Of a DNA stretch of 64,000 nucleotides, positions 32,827 through 41,416 are shown in pieces. Source of the DNA: Dyadobacter linearis. GTDB taxonomy: Bacteria > Bacteroidota > Bacteroidia > Cytophagales > Spirosomataceae. Position numbers and translations under genes: made by a program. Position 1 is the first letter of the stretch; every line of letters starts with the position of its first letter. The stretch lies in contig NZ_CAJRAU010000001.1 of NCBI RefSeq assembly GCF_907165045.1, forward strand, positions 434,001 through 498,000, read 5' to 3'. The notes beneath the pieces were generated by a model. The model ran no database searches and was not told where the DNA came from. It saw only the letters and a list, made by a program, of their open reading frames with translations.

Positions 32827-34746
32827 ATGTCTCAAATGCAGACCATTTTGCTGGAAAGCTTACCTGAAGCCGTTTTTCAGCTGGATAACTTTGGTAATAT
32901 TCAGTACTGCAATGCCGCCGCCACCGTACTGACTGGCTATGAGAAAAACGAGCTCTCTGGAAAGCCGGTTTCTTATCTGACGCCAAACCAGGTCGACAAC
33001 TTCAAAACCACTTACGAACTCAACCTTGCCAATACAAATGGCATATTGGCTGTCAACGGTTGGCATTTAACAAAACAAGGCCGCAAATACTGGGGGGAGG
33101 TTACCTACTCTCCCATCCGCCAGGCTTCCGGCGAACAGCTGGGTTTTGCCTGTATTATCCGGGATATTACAGAGCGTAAAAATGAAGAAAACGCGCTGAT
33201 TGAAAATGAAGAGCGATTTCGTTTGCTTGTAGAAGGTGTACAGGATTACTCTATTTATATGCTCGATGTAGATGGGAATATCGCAACCTGGAACGAGGGA
33301 GGACAGCAGCTTACCGGGTATTTGTCAAGTGAAGTTATTGGAAAGCATTTTTCCATTTTCTATAATCCAAATGACCTCCTTGATGAAAAGCCTGCCAGAG
33401 AGCTGGAAACGGCCAAACGCACGGGAAGATATGACGAGGAGGGTTGGAGGGTCAAAAAAAACGGCTCTGTATTTTGGGCCAGTATCGCGCTTACGGCCGT
33501 TTATAATCGTGAAAATAAACTGATAGGCTTTTCCAAAGTCACAAAAGACCTGACCGAACAAAACCGCGAGGCGGCGGCTTTAAAGCAAAGTGAAGAGCGG
33601 TACCGGCTCCTGGTCGAGCAGGTGATCGATTACGGGATCTTTATGATGGATGATAAAGGAAGGATCGCGAGCTGGAACGAGGGTGCCAAACGAATTAAAG
33701 GATATGACCATACGGATGTGATCGGCAAGTACTTTTCACTGTTTTATCCTGAGGAAGAGATATTTAACAACAAACCTGCCTACGAACTGAAAATCGCGCG
33801 CCAGCACGGAAAGTACGAGGAAGAAGGGTGGCGCATCCGGAAAGACGGGAGTCGCTTCTGGGCGAATGTGGTGATCACGGCAGTATATAATGCAGACCGC
33901 GTCCTGGTCGGGTTTTCGAAAGTGACGAGGGACCTTACCGAGCGCAAAAAAGCGGAACAGGCAGAGCGGGAAATTTCGGAAAAATACCGTCAGATCGCCC
34001 GTGAGCTGGAAACTATCAATGCCGAACTTTCGCGCACCAATAATGACCTGGAACAGTTTACGTCCATCGTCTCGCACGATTTACAGGAGCCGCTGAGAAC
34101 GGTCAAGAGCTTTTTGCACCTGATCACCGACCGGGTCGAAAAAGGAAAATTCGACGATTTACATGTATTTGTCAGCAAATCCGTCATCGCCGCCAACCGC
34201 ATGAAAGAACTGATTGAGAACGTGCTTAATTATTCACAGGTAAATAAAGGCCAGATCAGTATGAACAGCTGGCCGATCGATGAGCTGCTCGAACACGTAA
34301 CCCAGAACCTGAAAGGCACGCTGGACGCAACCGGCGCGACGATCTATATCGAAAAGCAGGCCGGCGAAGTGGTGAAGGGTGACAAAATTCAGCTCACGCA
34401 GCTGTTTCAAAACCTGCTTAGCAATGCCATCAAGTTCACGAATGGTGAAAAACCGTTTGTGAGGCTCAGCTACGGGCTGGAAAACGGTACAAACTGGTTT
34501 TCAATCACCGACAATGGCATCGGTATGGACGCTGCGAGTACGAAGATGATCTTCGATCCGTTCAGAAGATTGCACAATGCCCGCAATTATCCGGGCGCAG
34601 GAATGGGGCTCGCGATCTGTAAAAAAGTTGTTGAGCGGCACCAGGGCCGGCTCTGGGTTGAATCCGAGCCAGGCGTCGGCAGTACATTTCATTTTACTCT
34701 CTGGGAAACAGGCCCAAAACCATCCACCACACATGAAACACTATAA
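32827..34746 (+). CDS. PAS-domain sensor histidine kinase (cytosolic)
   Basis: The 639-residue protein has no signal peptide. Three PAS/PAC modules follow: residues about 5-120 (LPEAVFQLDNFGNIQYCNAAA), 130-245 and 255-370. The last two are near-duplicates (LDVDGNIATWNEGG against MDDKGRIASWNEGA; FSKVTKDLTEQ against FSKVTRDLTER). A HisKA domain has His417 in VSHDLQEPLRTV. The ATPase domain shows QNLLSNAIKF, ITDNGIGMD and GAGMGLAICKK. The upper PAS signal is unknown. Its stop overlaps the next gene's start by 14 bp, so the response regulator at 34733 is almost certainly the cognate partner by translational coupling. Confidence 0.92.
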   Translation: MSQMQTILLESLPEAVFQLDNFGNIQYCNAAATVLTGYEKNELSGKPVSYLTPNQVDNFKTTYELNLANTNGILAVNGWHLTKQGRKYWGEVTYSPIRQASGEQLGFACIIRDITERKNEENALIENEERFRLLVEGVQDYSIYMLDVDGNIATWNEGGQQLTGYLSSEVIGKHFSIFYNPNDLLDEKPARELETAKRTGRYDEEGWRVKKNGSVFWASIALTAVYNRENKLIGFSKVTKDLTEQNREAAALKQSEERYRLLVEQVIDYGIFMMDDKGRIASWNEGAKRIKGYDHTDVIGKYFSLFYPEEEIFNNKPAYELKIARQHGKYEEEGWRIRKDGSRFWANVVITAVYNADRVLVGFSKVTRDLTERKKAEQAEREISEKYRQIARELETINAELSRTNNDLEQFTSIVSHDLQEPLRTVKSFLHLITDRVEKGKFDDLHVFVSKSVIAANRMKELIENVLNYSQVNKGQISMNSWPIDELLEHVTQNLKGTLDATGATIYIEKQAGEVVKGDKIQLTQLFQNLLSNAIKFTNGEKPFVRLSYGLENGTNWFSITDNGIGMDAASTKMIFDPFRRLHNARNYPGAGMGLAICKKVVERHQGRLWVESEPGVGSTFHFTLWETGPKPSTTHETL

Positions 34747-35134
34747 ACTGATCATTGTTGAAAACGACGACGACGAGCGTTTTTTCATGAGAGAAGAGTT
34801 TGAGGCTTTCGGCGCATTCGAGATCCTGGGTGACTTCATCAACGGCGACACGCTGCTCGAATATCTGGAAGCGAATCCGTCCGCAAAGCCGGATATCATC
34901 CTTTCTGACCTGAATATGCCTGGCAAAAATGGCTATGACATTATTTCCTCTATCAAGCTCAATCCGCGATATGCCCTGACCCGCGTTGTGATCACGTCCA
35001 CATCATCGGTCATTTCCGTTCGTGAAAAATGCCTGGCAATGGGCGCCAGCGACTACCTGATCAAACCTGAGATTTTTGTCGATTACGGGGCTTACGTGCG
35101 GGAATTTTACCAAAAGATGCAAGAACCCGGTTAA
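34733..35134 (+). CDS. Single-domain response regulator (Rcp1/CheY-like)
   Basis: The start MKHYKLIIVENDDDERF lies inside the 3-prime end of the kinase gene (14-bp overlap); the reading frame is open further upstream but only this Met gives the conserved receiver N-terminus. The 133-residue protein is a receiver domain only: acidic pocket ENDDDE (residues 10-15), phospho-acceptor Asp59 in ILSDLNMPGKNG, VVITSTSS with the conserved Thr/Ser, and Lys in LIKPEIF. Without an output domain it may act by protein interaction or phosphotransfer, as Rcp1-type regulators do for phytochrome-like kinases. The insert between beta3 and alpha3 is slightly extended. Confidence 0.92.
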   Translation: MKHYKLIIVENDDDERFFMREEFEAFGAFEILGDFINGDTLLEYLEANPSAKPDIILSDLNMPGKNGYDIISSIKLNPRYALTRVVITSTSSVISVREKCLAMGASDYLIKPEIFVDYGAYVREFYQKMQEPG

Positions 35135-35145
35135 GACTTTTCCAA

Positions 35146-35934
35146 TCAATCGATCAGAAACTGTCGGAATTCGGAATCGATCTGAAAAACCGTCACGCCG
35201 CTATCGAGCATTCTTTTGCAGTCTTTTCGGGCGTCGGAAAGCATATTTTCTGATTTCCTGTAATGAAATGCATTGATCGCTGCGATAGTCAGTATCCCGC
35301 GTGACTTCGCCCATTTTACATCTTCGGCACGCAGGTTAGCCGGCCTTTCGAAGAAAAAATAGTGTTCGTTCTTATAACCGGGATTCAAACTATTTTCTTC
35401 CAGCTGTTTCCTGGAACAGCTCAGCTTTATTTTTCCCGTAAAAAAGTCGGTTGATTCGTCTGTTCCGATCATCAGCGCGGATTTGCGAAGCTGATATTGA
35501 TCCAAAAGATCAATAAGCTTATTGAATAATGTGGTATCCAGTCCCTGGATCTTGTTATCGAGCATTACGCCCATCTGATGCTCGCGGCAAAACCGGAATA
35601 CGTCTTCCAGCAACACCGGAGTGCCACCATCGAGCGCACTTTTAAGCTTGCTTGCCTCGCTCCAATCCATCTCAACCACCTTTTTGTCCAAACTGTAATA
35701 TCGCTGGAAAGTAGCATCATGGTTAGCGATCAGCTGACCGTCTTTCGTCACCCGCACATCCGTTTCGATCATCGAATAACCCTCTTTCGCGGCCTGCATC
35801 AATGCCGGCAGGCTGTTTTCGGTGTAGGTACTGTCCACCACTCCGCCCCGATGCGCGATCAGTTTTACAGCTTGACCTGCAACACGGAAATTCGAAGCCA
35901 ATACAATCGCCACGAACAGAATCCATTTCACCAT
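35146..35934 (-). CDS. Exported glycerophosphodiester phosphodiesterase family protein
   Basis: The 262-residue protein has a signal peptide (MVKWILFVAIVLASNFRVAGQ). The GDPD core follows: LIAHRGG with the catalytic His near residue 27, TENSLPALMQAAKEGYSMIETDVRV (metal ligands Glu and Asp), and NHDATFQRYY with the second catalytic His. The C-terminal part KWAKSRGILTIAAI contains the end-of-barrel strand. Enzymes of this family hydrolyse glycerophosphodiesters to sn-glycerol-3-phosphate and an alcohol, typically in the periplasm, though some act on other phosphodiesters. The gene is convergent with the response regulator (11 bp apart). It is preceded on the same strand by the diheme peroxidase gene, 47 bp away. 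Confidence 0.9.
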   Translation of the reverse strand: MVKWILFVAIVLASNFRVAGQAVKLIAHRGGVVDSTYTENSLPALMQAAKEGYSMIETDVRVTKDGQLIANHDATFQRYYSLDKKVVEMDWSEASKLKSALDGGTPVLLEDVFRFCREHQMGVMLDNKIQGLDTTLFNKLIDLLDQYQLRKSALMIGTDESTDFFTGKIKLSCSRKQLEENSLNPGYKNEHYFFFERPANLRAEDVKWAKSRGILTIAAINAFHYRKSENMLSDARKDCKRMLDSGVTVFQIDSEFRQFLID

Positions 35935-35981
35935 CGTTTCTAATTTTATTGGCCAATATACAAATGAGCGGATAATCCGTA

Positions 35982-37763
35982 TTAAATCGAACTATCTGTG
36001 AGACTTTCCATAAAATCGATCACCTGCTGCATTTCCGGCTGCGTGAGTTTCAGTTTGTCCGGCGCGAGCGTTTGGTTCGGCACGTCCAGCCCAAGTCCTG
36101 CGCCGCCGCCTTCGTTGTAAAATTCCATTACTTCCTGCAAAGTAACCAATGCGCCATTGTGCATGTAGGGCGCAGTTTTGGCAATATTGCGAAGTGAGCT
36201 CGTTTTGAATGCGTGCTGCCACTGCGGAAAACGATTGTAAGCGCCCCTGCCCAGGTCCGAGTCCATGACAGGATGCTTCCAGTCCGCATTACTCGTCGCG
36301 CCAAGCACTTCGGATTCGGTGCGCTGATAATCCGGCGGCACAGTACCATTGAAAAGGGGCACAAAATGGCAGGTGCCACAACGCGCCTTACCCATAAACA
36401 GATTAAAACCTGCTACCTGGTTGTCGGTCAATGCGCGCTTGTTGCCTCTCATGTACTGGTCAAATTTGGAGTCAAACGGGCTGAGCGAGCGCACAAAACT
36501 GGCCAGCGCATTTTGCACGTCAATGGATTTGATTACTTCAACTTCCGGAAAAGCCTTTTTAAACAGCATGGTATATTCCTCGTCGGCGGTGATCATCCCG
36601 GTGATTTTTTCCAGCGAACCATGCATTTCTGCCGTATTGTGGATCACGTCGGAAGCCTGGTCTTCCAGCGACGGTGAGCGGAGGTCGTAAAACATCGCCT
36701 GCTGCAAGGCTGCATACTTGATCGTCGGTGCATTTCGGTTGATATCAGCGCCGGAAATCCCCTTGCTTTTTTTGAAACCATCGGTATAAGCCAGCTGAGG
36801 TGCGTGACAGGAACCGCAGCTCGACTTGCCATTTCCCGACAGCCGCACATCATAAAACAGCCGCTCGCCCAGTGCAATGCGTTCGGAGGTAGATTTAAAC
36901 TTAGGGTTTGAGACCAGCGCTTCTGAGTCGAAAGCGCCTTTATCAAAGATGGTGGCCACGCTTCCTTTTAGTAGTTTACGGTCGTTGATGAAGGGTATAT
37001 TTGACAACTTCTGATTTTGGTGCAGCTTGATACAAAGGGGATTAATGTGATCCGCGATAAAGGTCGCGCGGTCGAAATCATTGAATGATTTTCCCTTTTT
37101 GATAAATGTGATAGCCTGCTCAATTTCCTTGTCAAGCGACTGATATTCCGGGAATAAATGATCGTAAGCCGATAAATAATCCTGTAAAGAATTGAGTACC
37201 ACTTCACTTTCTGCCAGTGCGTTTCCGGAAGCTGGGGTATCAAAGCCAGAAATGCCCAAAGTGATCAGCCTGAACAGTTCAAGTCGCAGCGCGTCCAGCA
37301 CGTGAGAATCGGTGATCCTGATATCGGCCCACAACATTTTGATCCGCTTGGTATTGACCTGCATTTTGCGGATGTGCCGCACCAGCTCTTCCTGATCCAG
37401 TTTCTCGTCACTATAAATCAGCTCCTCAATGACCTGCAACCCGCCCGGCTCGAAGATCGCATTTTCTTCATCCTCCACTTCATCCAGCGGCGCTCCGTTG
37501 ACCTGTTTTACAGTAGTAGGGGCAAAATATTCCGCAAATGCTTCCACTTTTTTGTATTGCAAACGAAGCCGGATAAACTCCTCCTGCAATTCTTTCTTGT
37601 CCGAATTTGTCCGCGCCTGTCCCAGAAAATCTTCGTTTCTGCTGATCAGTGTATTCAGGTCTGTTAAAAACTTTTCAGATACCGCTTCGATCGGACTTGG
37701 CTTGAAACAGCCGCCCATCAGCACGGGAAGCAGGAAAATGGCGAGCTTAAAAATTGATTTCAT
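35982..37763 (-). CDS. Diheme cytochrome-c peroxidase-like lipoprotein with long N-terminal extension
   Basis: I use the start MKSIFKLAIFLLPVLMGGC, a clean lipoprotein signal (Cys19). Another Met at 37781 has a good GGAGG 8 bases upstream and could be used instead. The mature protein is about 590 residues, well above the usual 330-380. The C-terminal half is the MauG/CcpA module: haem motifs CGSCH (about residue 318) and CGTCH (about 462), plus LSGNGKSSCG and MHNGALVTLQEVMEFYNEGGG near the end. Diheme peroxidases reduce H2O2 in the periplasm; MauG relatives oxidise proteins. The first 270 residues, alpha-helical with RNEDFLGQARTNSDKK, are of unknown role. It likely shares an operon with the PhoX-like gene upstream. 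Confidence 0.85.
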   Translation of the reverse strand: MKSIFKLAIFLLPVLMGGCFKPSPIEAVSEKFLTDLNTLISRNEDFLGQARTNSDKKELQEEFIRLRLQYKKVEAFAEYFAPTTVKQVNGAPLDEVEDEENAIFEPGGLQVIEELIYSDEKLDQEELVRHIRKMQVNTKRIKMLWADIRITDSHVLDALRLELFRLITLGISGFDTPASGNALAESEVVLNSLQDYLSAYDHLFPEYQSLDKEIEQAITFIKKGKSFNDFDRATFIADHINPLCIKLHQNQKLSNIPFINDRKLLKGSVATIFDKGAFDSEALVSNPKFKSTSERIALGERLFYDVRLSGNGKSSCGSCHAPQLAYTDGFKKSKGISGADINRNAPTIKYAALQQAMFYDLRSPSLEDQASDVIHNTAEMHGSLEKITGMITADEEYTMLFKKAFPEVEVIKSIDVQNALASFVRSLSPFDSKFDQYMRGNKRALTDNQVAGFNLFMGKARCGTCHFVPLFNGTVPPDYQRTESEVLGATSNADWKHPVMDSDLGRGAYNRFPQWQHAFKTSSLRNIAKTAPYMHNGALVTLQEVMEFYNEGGGAGLGLDVPNQTLAPDKLKLTQPEMQQVIDFMESLTDSSI

Positions 37764-37779
37764 ACAGCCGGATAAGCAC

Positions 37780-37813
37780 ATCAGGAAGACCTCCTTGAAG
37801 AAGCCTTCCTGAT
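37780..37813 (-). promoter_or_regulatory. Hairpin at the 5-prime end of the diheme peroxidase gene
   Basis: On the minus strand a 9-bp stem (ATCAGGAAG / CTTCCTGAT) encloses a 16-base loop that contains the GGAGG Shine-Dalgarno-like sequence (37794-37790). The last two bases of the 3-prime arm are the AT of the ATG at 37781. This structure could sequester the start site or act as an intercistronic stability element after the PhoX-like gene. It is visible as sequence; function is inferred. Confidence 0.4.
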
Positions 37814-37830
37814 ATTATTTTTATAAAAAA

Positions 37831-39294
37831 CTATTGTTTGATACCTCTCACGATCACTGTCTGGCCACCTTCCTTGTTGGTAGAAATACCACTTCCGTCT
37901 GCGCCTTTGTATTTTTCATCCTGCCAAGTGTGCGGGTGAAGGTTGATCATAAAAGTTTCAGGAATACCCGTCACTTCCGAAATGTCGATCATCGCACCAT
38001 ATTCCCAGGTACTCAGCGAGTTATTTCCAACCGAATTGTATTTCGCATTGAACGCTGGCTCGTCGCGTCTGTGGTTCATGCGCAGCATCGCCTTGCTTTG
38101 TTTCGTGGCGATATTGTATTGCCAGATCGTTCCGTCGTGATCGTTGTCGCGGTAGAAAGAATCACCGTCTTCCTGCACATAAACGTAGTTTTTAGTCACG
38201 CAAATGTTGTCTGGGTTTACGATAAAGCTACCTGGTTTGTCGGCGCCGTCCATGATGATGTTCAGCTTGCCTTTCAGCGGGTTGGTTTTGTCAAATTCCA
38301 GGTGGTAAACCCGGCCCCACATATTTTTCCCGGCTACCGGCGTTACTTTATCCGCCTGACTTACACCAGTTGCAGTAAAGTAAATTTCGCGGCCAGCTCC
38401 ATTGCCGCCTTTCACGTAGTCGATATCTTCCACACGCGCAAACTGGATCATTTTCTTGTCCACAGTCTGAGCCTGCAATTCGGTTCCTGTGCTTGTTTTT
38501 ACGTTATCAAATGGCACAAATTCCACATCGTAAGCTTGTCCCTGCACCATATCAGTCTCTACACTTTCCTGATTTGTCCGGCGTAATGCATACAGCTTTC
38601 CATTGTTCAGGTCTCCCACTACATCCGACACGTAAGCGACGAGTTGTCCGTTGGTATCGTCCTCACCAATTATAATTACTGTTTTTCCAGGAAAAGCATC
38701 TTTTGGAAGTGGTACAGCGTTTTCTGCATTCCATTTTCCGAATGCGGCTACTGTACGGGTTTTGTTCTTTTTTTCAGCAGGTGCGAAAGGATCAATTGCG
38801 TGTGTCATGGACTCAGAGCTACTCTCTCCGGCTGTAAGGAATACCGGCCCGAAACCGTGCTCTTCCTTTGTTGCAAGCGTAGCCGAGCAAAGACGCCACT
38901 GGCCTCCTTCTGCATCCACAATGTACTCACCCTTAACAGGTTTCAATTCTTTGTCGAGGTAAACCCGCGATACCGAGAACAGGATTTCGTGGTTGTTGAT
39001 CATCACATATCCTTCTCCGTTCGGGTTTTTCACGAAAGCGCCACCGTCTGGCTGCGCGCCGTAGATAAAGTCCGGAGAATCGGCCAGCTTATCATCAGAA
39101 CTGATCAGGGTTGTGATTTTGAGGTCTTCAAAACCGGGAAGTGATTTCAGGAGCGAAGGGTTGACCGAACGGTCGATCAATTTTGACGAATCCACAGGCA
39201 CATCGCCGTGGTCTTTCAGGCTGCAACCCGAAAATGTCATAGCGCCAAGGATCAAGGCAGCGGCGCTGAGATTTTTAGTTAAAATAAGGTTCAT
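37831..39294 (-). CDS. PhoX/DUF839-like lipoprotein
   Basis: I use the second Met (39294) so that the signal peptide MNLILTKNLSAAALIL runs to the lipobox FSGC; the codon at 39300 also works. The mature part, about 460 residues, shows a propeller-like repeat pattern with motifs YVMINNHEILFS, FLTAGESSSESMTHAIDPFA, SFIVNPDNICVTKNYVYVQED and LSTWEYGAMID. NNHE and PDNI-TKNYVYVQED resemble PhoX/DUF839 proteins, which are calcium/iron-dependent phosphatases of the periplasm. The catalytic cysteine or iron ligands of true PhoX are not obvious, so phosphatase activity is uncertain. It lies 67 bp upstream of the diheme peroxidase gene and probably forms an operon with it. Confidence 0.65.
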   Translation of the reverse strand: MNLILTKNLSAAALILGAMTFSGCSLKDHGDVPVDSSKLIDRSVNPSLLKSLPGFEDLKITTLISSDDKLADSPDFIYGAQPDGGAFVKNPNGEGYVMINNHEILFSVSRVYLDKELKPVKGEYIVDAEGGQWRLCSATLATKEEHGFGPVFLTAGESSSESMTHAIDPFAPAEKKNKTRTVAAFGKWNAENAVPLPKDAFPGKTVIIIGEDDTNGQLVAYVSDVVGDLNNGKLYALRRTNQESVETDMVQGQAYDVEFVPFDNVKTSTGTELQAQTVDKKMIQFARVEDIDYVKGGNGAGREIYFTATGVSQADKVTPVAGKNMWGRVYHLEFDKTNPLKGKLNIIMDGADKPGSFIVNPDNICVTKNYVYVQEDGDSFYRDNDHDGTIWQYNIATKQSKAMLRMNHRRDEPAFNAKYNSVGNNSLSTWEYGAMIDISEVTGIPETFMINLHPHTWQDEKYKGADGSGISTNKEGGQTVIVRGIKQ

Positions 39295-39316
39295 AAGCAC
39301 GGTGAATTAATTTTCA

Positions 39317-39324
39317 CAAAGCTA
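39317..39324 (-). promoter_or_regulatory. Candidate -7 element of the PhoX-like gene
   Basis: TAGCTTTG on the minus strand matches the Bacteroidota -7 consensus TAnnTTTG. It is 22 bp upstream of the chosen ATG. A matching -33 element is not evident, so only the -7 box is called. Confidence 0.4.
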
Positions 39325-39457
39325 TATGAACCTTAACTCCGGTATTTTACGCCTGTGTTAAGCTATTGTGAAGAAAACACTGGCGGCTAGTGTTTACTGC
39401 CTGAAACCCTTGTTCAGTTATAAGTCTAATAATGTAATAGAACGTTTCTTGCAGCAC

Positions 39458-39961
39458 TTACTCATACGTCCGATCATCTGCCGACGGTCCGTAGATAGAG
39501 GGCACTAAAATATCATTCAGCCGCATGTAAACGGTCAGCTGTCCGCGGTGGTGGACCCAGTGATTGAGGGTGGAACTTACACCTTCCAAAAGTGGCTGAG
39601 AGTAAAGCTCTTCGTCCCCATTTTTTAGATAGAATGTCCTGCCAAGTACTTCATCTGTGGCACTTTGCAACGCATTCTTAGCACCAGCCATATTATCGTC
39701 AAAGAAGGCGAGCAGTTCTTCCGTTGTAGTCGGCTGGCTATGTGTATACGTCTTAAAATTCACTTCCCCTTCCTCTACCATTACCTTGATCCATTGCGGG
39801 ATTTCGGCCACCAGAAGCGTCAGATAGCCCATTTGCATGGATTTTGGATGAGGTTTGTAGTCAAACAAATCAAATGGTATCCTTTCGAGACATTTTCTCG
39901 TAGAACTGTACTCTGCTTCCAGTTCCTTAATGTAAGCGGCTGCAAGTTCGGTGTTGTCCAT
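39458..39961 (-). CDS. DinB-like four-helix protein
   Basis: The 167-residue cytosolic protein shows the DinB four-helix-bundle pattern: AAYIKELEAEYSSTRKCLERIP, YLTLLVAEIPQWIKVMVEE, LLAFFDDNMAGAKNALQSA and a C-terminal helix with NHWVHHRGQLTVYMRL. HHRGQ supplies two of the three usual metal-binding His residues. The first ligand, normally a His in helix 2, appears replaced (LLVAEIPQW), so metal binding may be altered. DinB-like proteins include bacillithiol S-transferases and hydrolases. The gene is divergent from the AraC regulator at 40025, with 63 bp between, and may be controlled by it. Confidence 0.8.
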   Translation of the reverse strand: MDNTELAAAYIKELEAEYSSTRKCLERIPFDLFDYKPHPKSMQMGYLTLLVAEIPQWIKVMVEEGEVNFKTYTHSQPTTTEELLAFFDDNMAGAKNALQSATDEVLGRTFYLKNGDEELYSQPLLEGVSSTLNHWVHHRGQLTVYMRLNDILVPSIYGPSADDRTYE

Positions 39962-40024
39962 GATTCAGATTTTGGTTATGTTCAGGCAGTTAAAAAATAA
40001 TGCCTGCTAATCGGTTGCTACTGC

Positions 40025-40837
40025 ATGAAGTTTTCCAATATTCGCGGACTTTATTCGCCCATTCAACCTACTGTGCGCCAGTCGGCTGAGCATGTTTCTT
40101 ACCAGGAATTACTTCCCGATCCTGCATTGCACAGCTTTATATATTGTTACTGGTCACTCAAAACGAATCAGCCGCTTTCCGAACCTTTTCAGTACCGCGT
40201 AGTGGCCGACGGCTGTATCGATATTTTCTTCGAACTGACGAACCCTGAGGAGAATTTCGTGATGGGTTTTTGCAAAAAGTATACTGAGTTCCCGCTGGAA
40301 AACAGCTTTCACTATGTGGGCGTAAGGTTTTTACCAACGATGTTCCCGCAGATCTTCAAAATTGACGCGTCGGATTTGAGTAACCGTTATGAATACTTGG
40401 CAAATGTGATCCCGCAAACGGCTGACTTCATTGCTACCAGCTTTCACGAGAAACTGACCTTAACCGAAGTAAAGACGCGTTTTGATCAATACTTTTCAAA
40501 ACTCATTTCGCAGGTAACGTTCAACCACGACGACCGGTTTTACAGTGCATTAGGTTTAATACTTCAAAATTCGGGCGTGTTAAATATCGAAACCGACATT
40601 GATACCGGATTGAGCAGCAGGCAATTGCGCCGGCTTTTTGAATATTATGTCGGAGATACGCCTAAGACTTTCAGCAAAGTAGTCCGGTTTCAAAACATCC
40701 TCCGCGCCAAACCCTCGCAGCAAAGTTTGCGGGAGAATAAGCTTTTCTACGATTCCGGCTATTACGATCAGGCGCATTTTATCAAGGAATTCAAAAACTT
40801 CTACGGCGTCACGCCGAGCCGCGCTTTCGGCAGGTGA
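40025..40837 (+). CDS. AraC-family transcriptional regulator (second paralogue)
   Basis: The 270-residue protein matches the regulator at 4298 in layout. The N-terminal ligand domain has SFIYCYWSLKTN, YRVVADGCIDIFFEL and FHYVGVRFLPTMFPQIF; the C-terminal AraC double HTH includes LSSRQLRRLFEYYVGDTPKTFSKVVRF and FYDSGYYDQAHFIKEFKNFYGVTPSRAF. It is followed after 79 bp by a VOC gene on the same strand and preceded by the divergent DinB gene. The 4298 paralogue is likewise followed by a VOC gene. Sequence similarity between the two N-terminal domains suggests related, but not identical, ligands. Confidence 0.88.
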   Translation: MKFSNIRGLYSPIQPTVRQSAEHVSYQELLPDPALHSFIYCYWSLKTNQPLSEPFQYRVVADGCIDIFFELTNPEENFVMGFCKKYTEFPLENSFHYVGVRFLPTMFPQIFKIDASDLSNRYEYLANVIPQTADFIATSFHEKLTLTEVKTRFDQYFSKLISQVTFNHDDRFYSALGLILQNSGVLNIETDIDTGLSSRQLRRLFEYYVGDTPKTFSKVVRFQNILRAKPSQQSLRENKLFYDSGYYDQAHFIKEFKNFYGVTPSRAFGR

Positions 40838-40916
40838 TTTTGTCCGATTTTTACAATGTTCGGGATGCATTCCGGGAGAACTTTGTATCGTAACATTCAC
40901 CTAAAATCACCAGGAA

Positions 40917-41387
40917 ATGAAACGATTCACATTGCTATTAGCGCTGGTTTGCTTAGGGGCAAATGCATTTTCACAGAACAAGTTAACCACTAAAACCGTC
41001 GGAAAAATGAAACTGAACGCAGGAATTATCACAGCAAAAATGGCCGAAACCAAAGCGTTTTATACGAAAAAATTGGGCTTCGGCGTCACGTTTGAAAACG
41101 AATTTTATCTATTGCTGCACACGCCGGATAAACAGTCGGAGATCAGCTTCCTCCTACCCGATCACCCATCGCAGCAGCCCCTTTTTCACAAACCTTTCCA
41201 GGGCCAGGGAACCTATTTCACGATAGAAGTCGAGGACGTAGATTCACTTTATAAAGAGTTGAAAAAGAGCGGTGTAGAGATAAAAATTGACCTTCGCGAC
41301 GAACCCTGGGGCGACCGCCACTTCGCGGTATCAGATCCCAACGGGGTCGGAATTGATTTCGTAAAATACTCGCCGCAGGATAAATAA
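40917..41387 (+). CDS. VOC-family protein with a signal peptide
   Basis: The first 20 residues, MKRFTLLLALVCLGANAFSQ, form a classical signal peptide, so this VOC domain is expected outside the cytosol, unlike typical family members. The 156-residue protein then shows IITAKMAETKAFYTKKLGFGVTFENEFYLLLH, the second-module start TYFTIEVEDVDSLYKELKKSGVEI and the final strand SDPNGVGIDFV of a single VOC domain. Predicted ligands are unknown. It lies 79 bp behind the AraC regulator gene and may be its target, mirroring the cytosolic VOC at 3858. The M1 peptidase gene converges 29 bp downstream. Confidence 0.8.
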   Translation: MKRFTLLLALVCLGANAFSQNKLTTKTVGKMKLNAGIITAKMAETKAFYTKKLGFGVTFENEFYLLLHTPDKQSEISFLLPDHPSQQPLFHKPFQGQGTYFTIEVEDVDSLYKELKKSGVEIKIDLRDEPWGDRHFAVSDPNGVGIDFVKYSPQDK

Positions 41388-41416
41388 GTTGGTATAAAAT
41401 CGCAGATATTCGTGCC

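Noticed and set aside
37780-37813. Rho-independent terminator of the PhoX-like gene
   Set aside because: On the minus strand no U-tract follows the stem; the T-rich stretch lies on the wrong side.
37834-38586. 250-codon open frame on the plus strand
   Set aside because: It lies wholly antisense inside the PhoX-like gene and has no signal, domain or coding-like composition.
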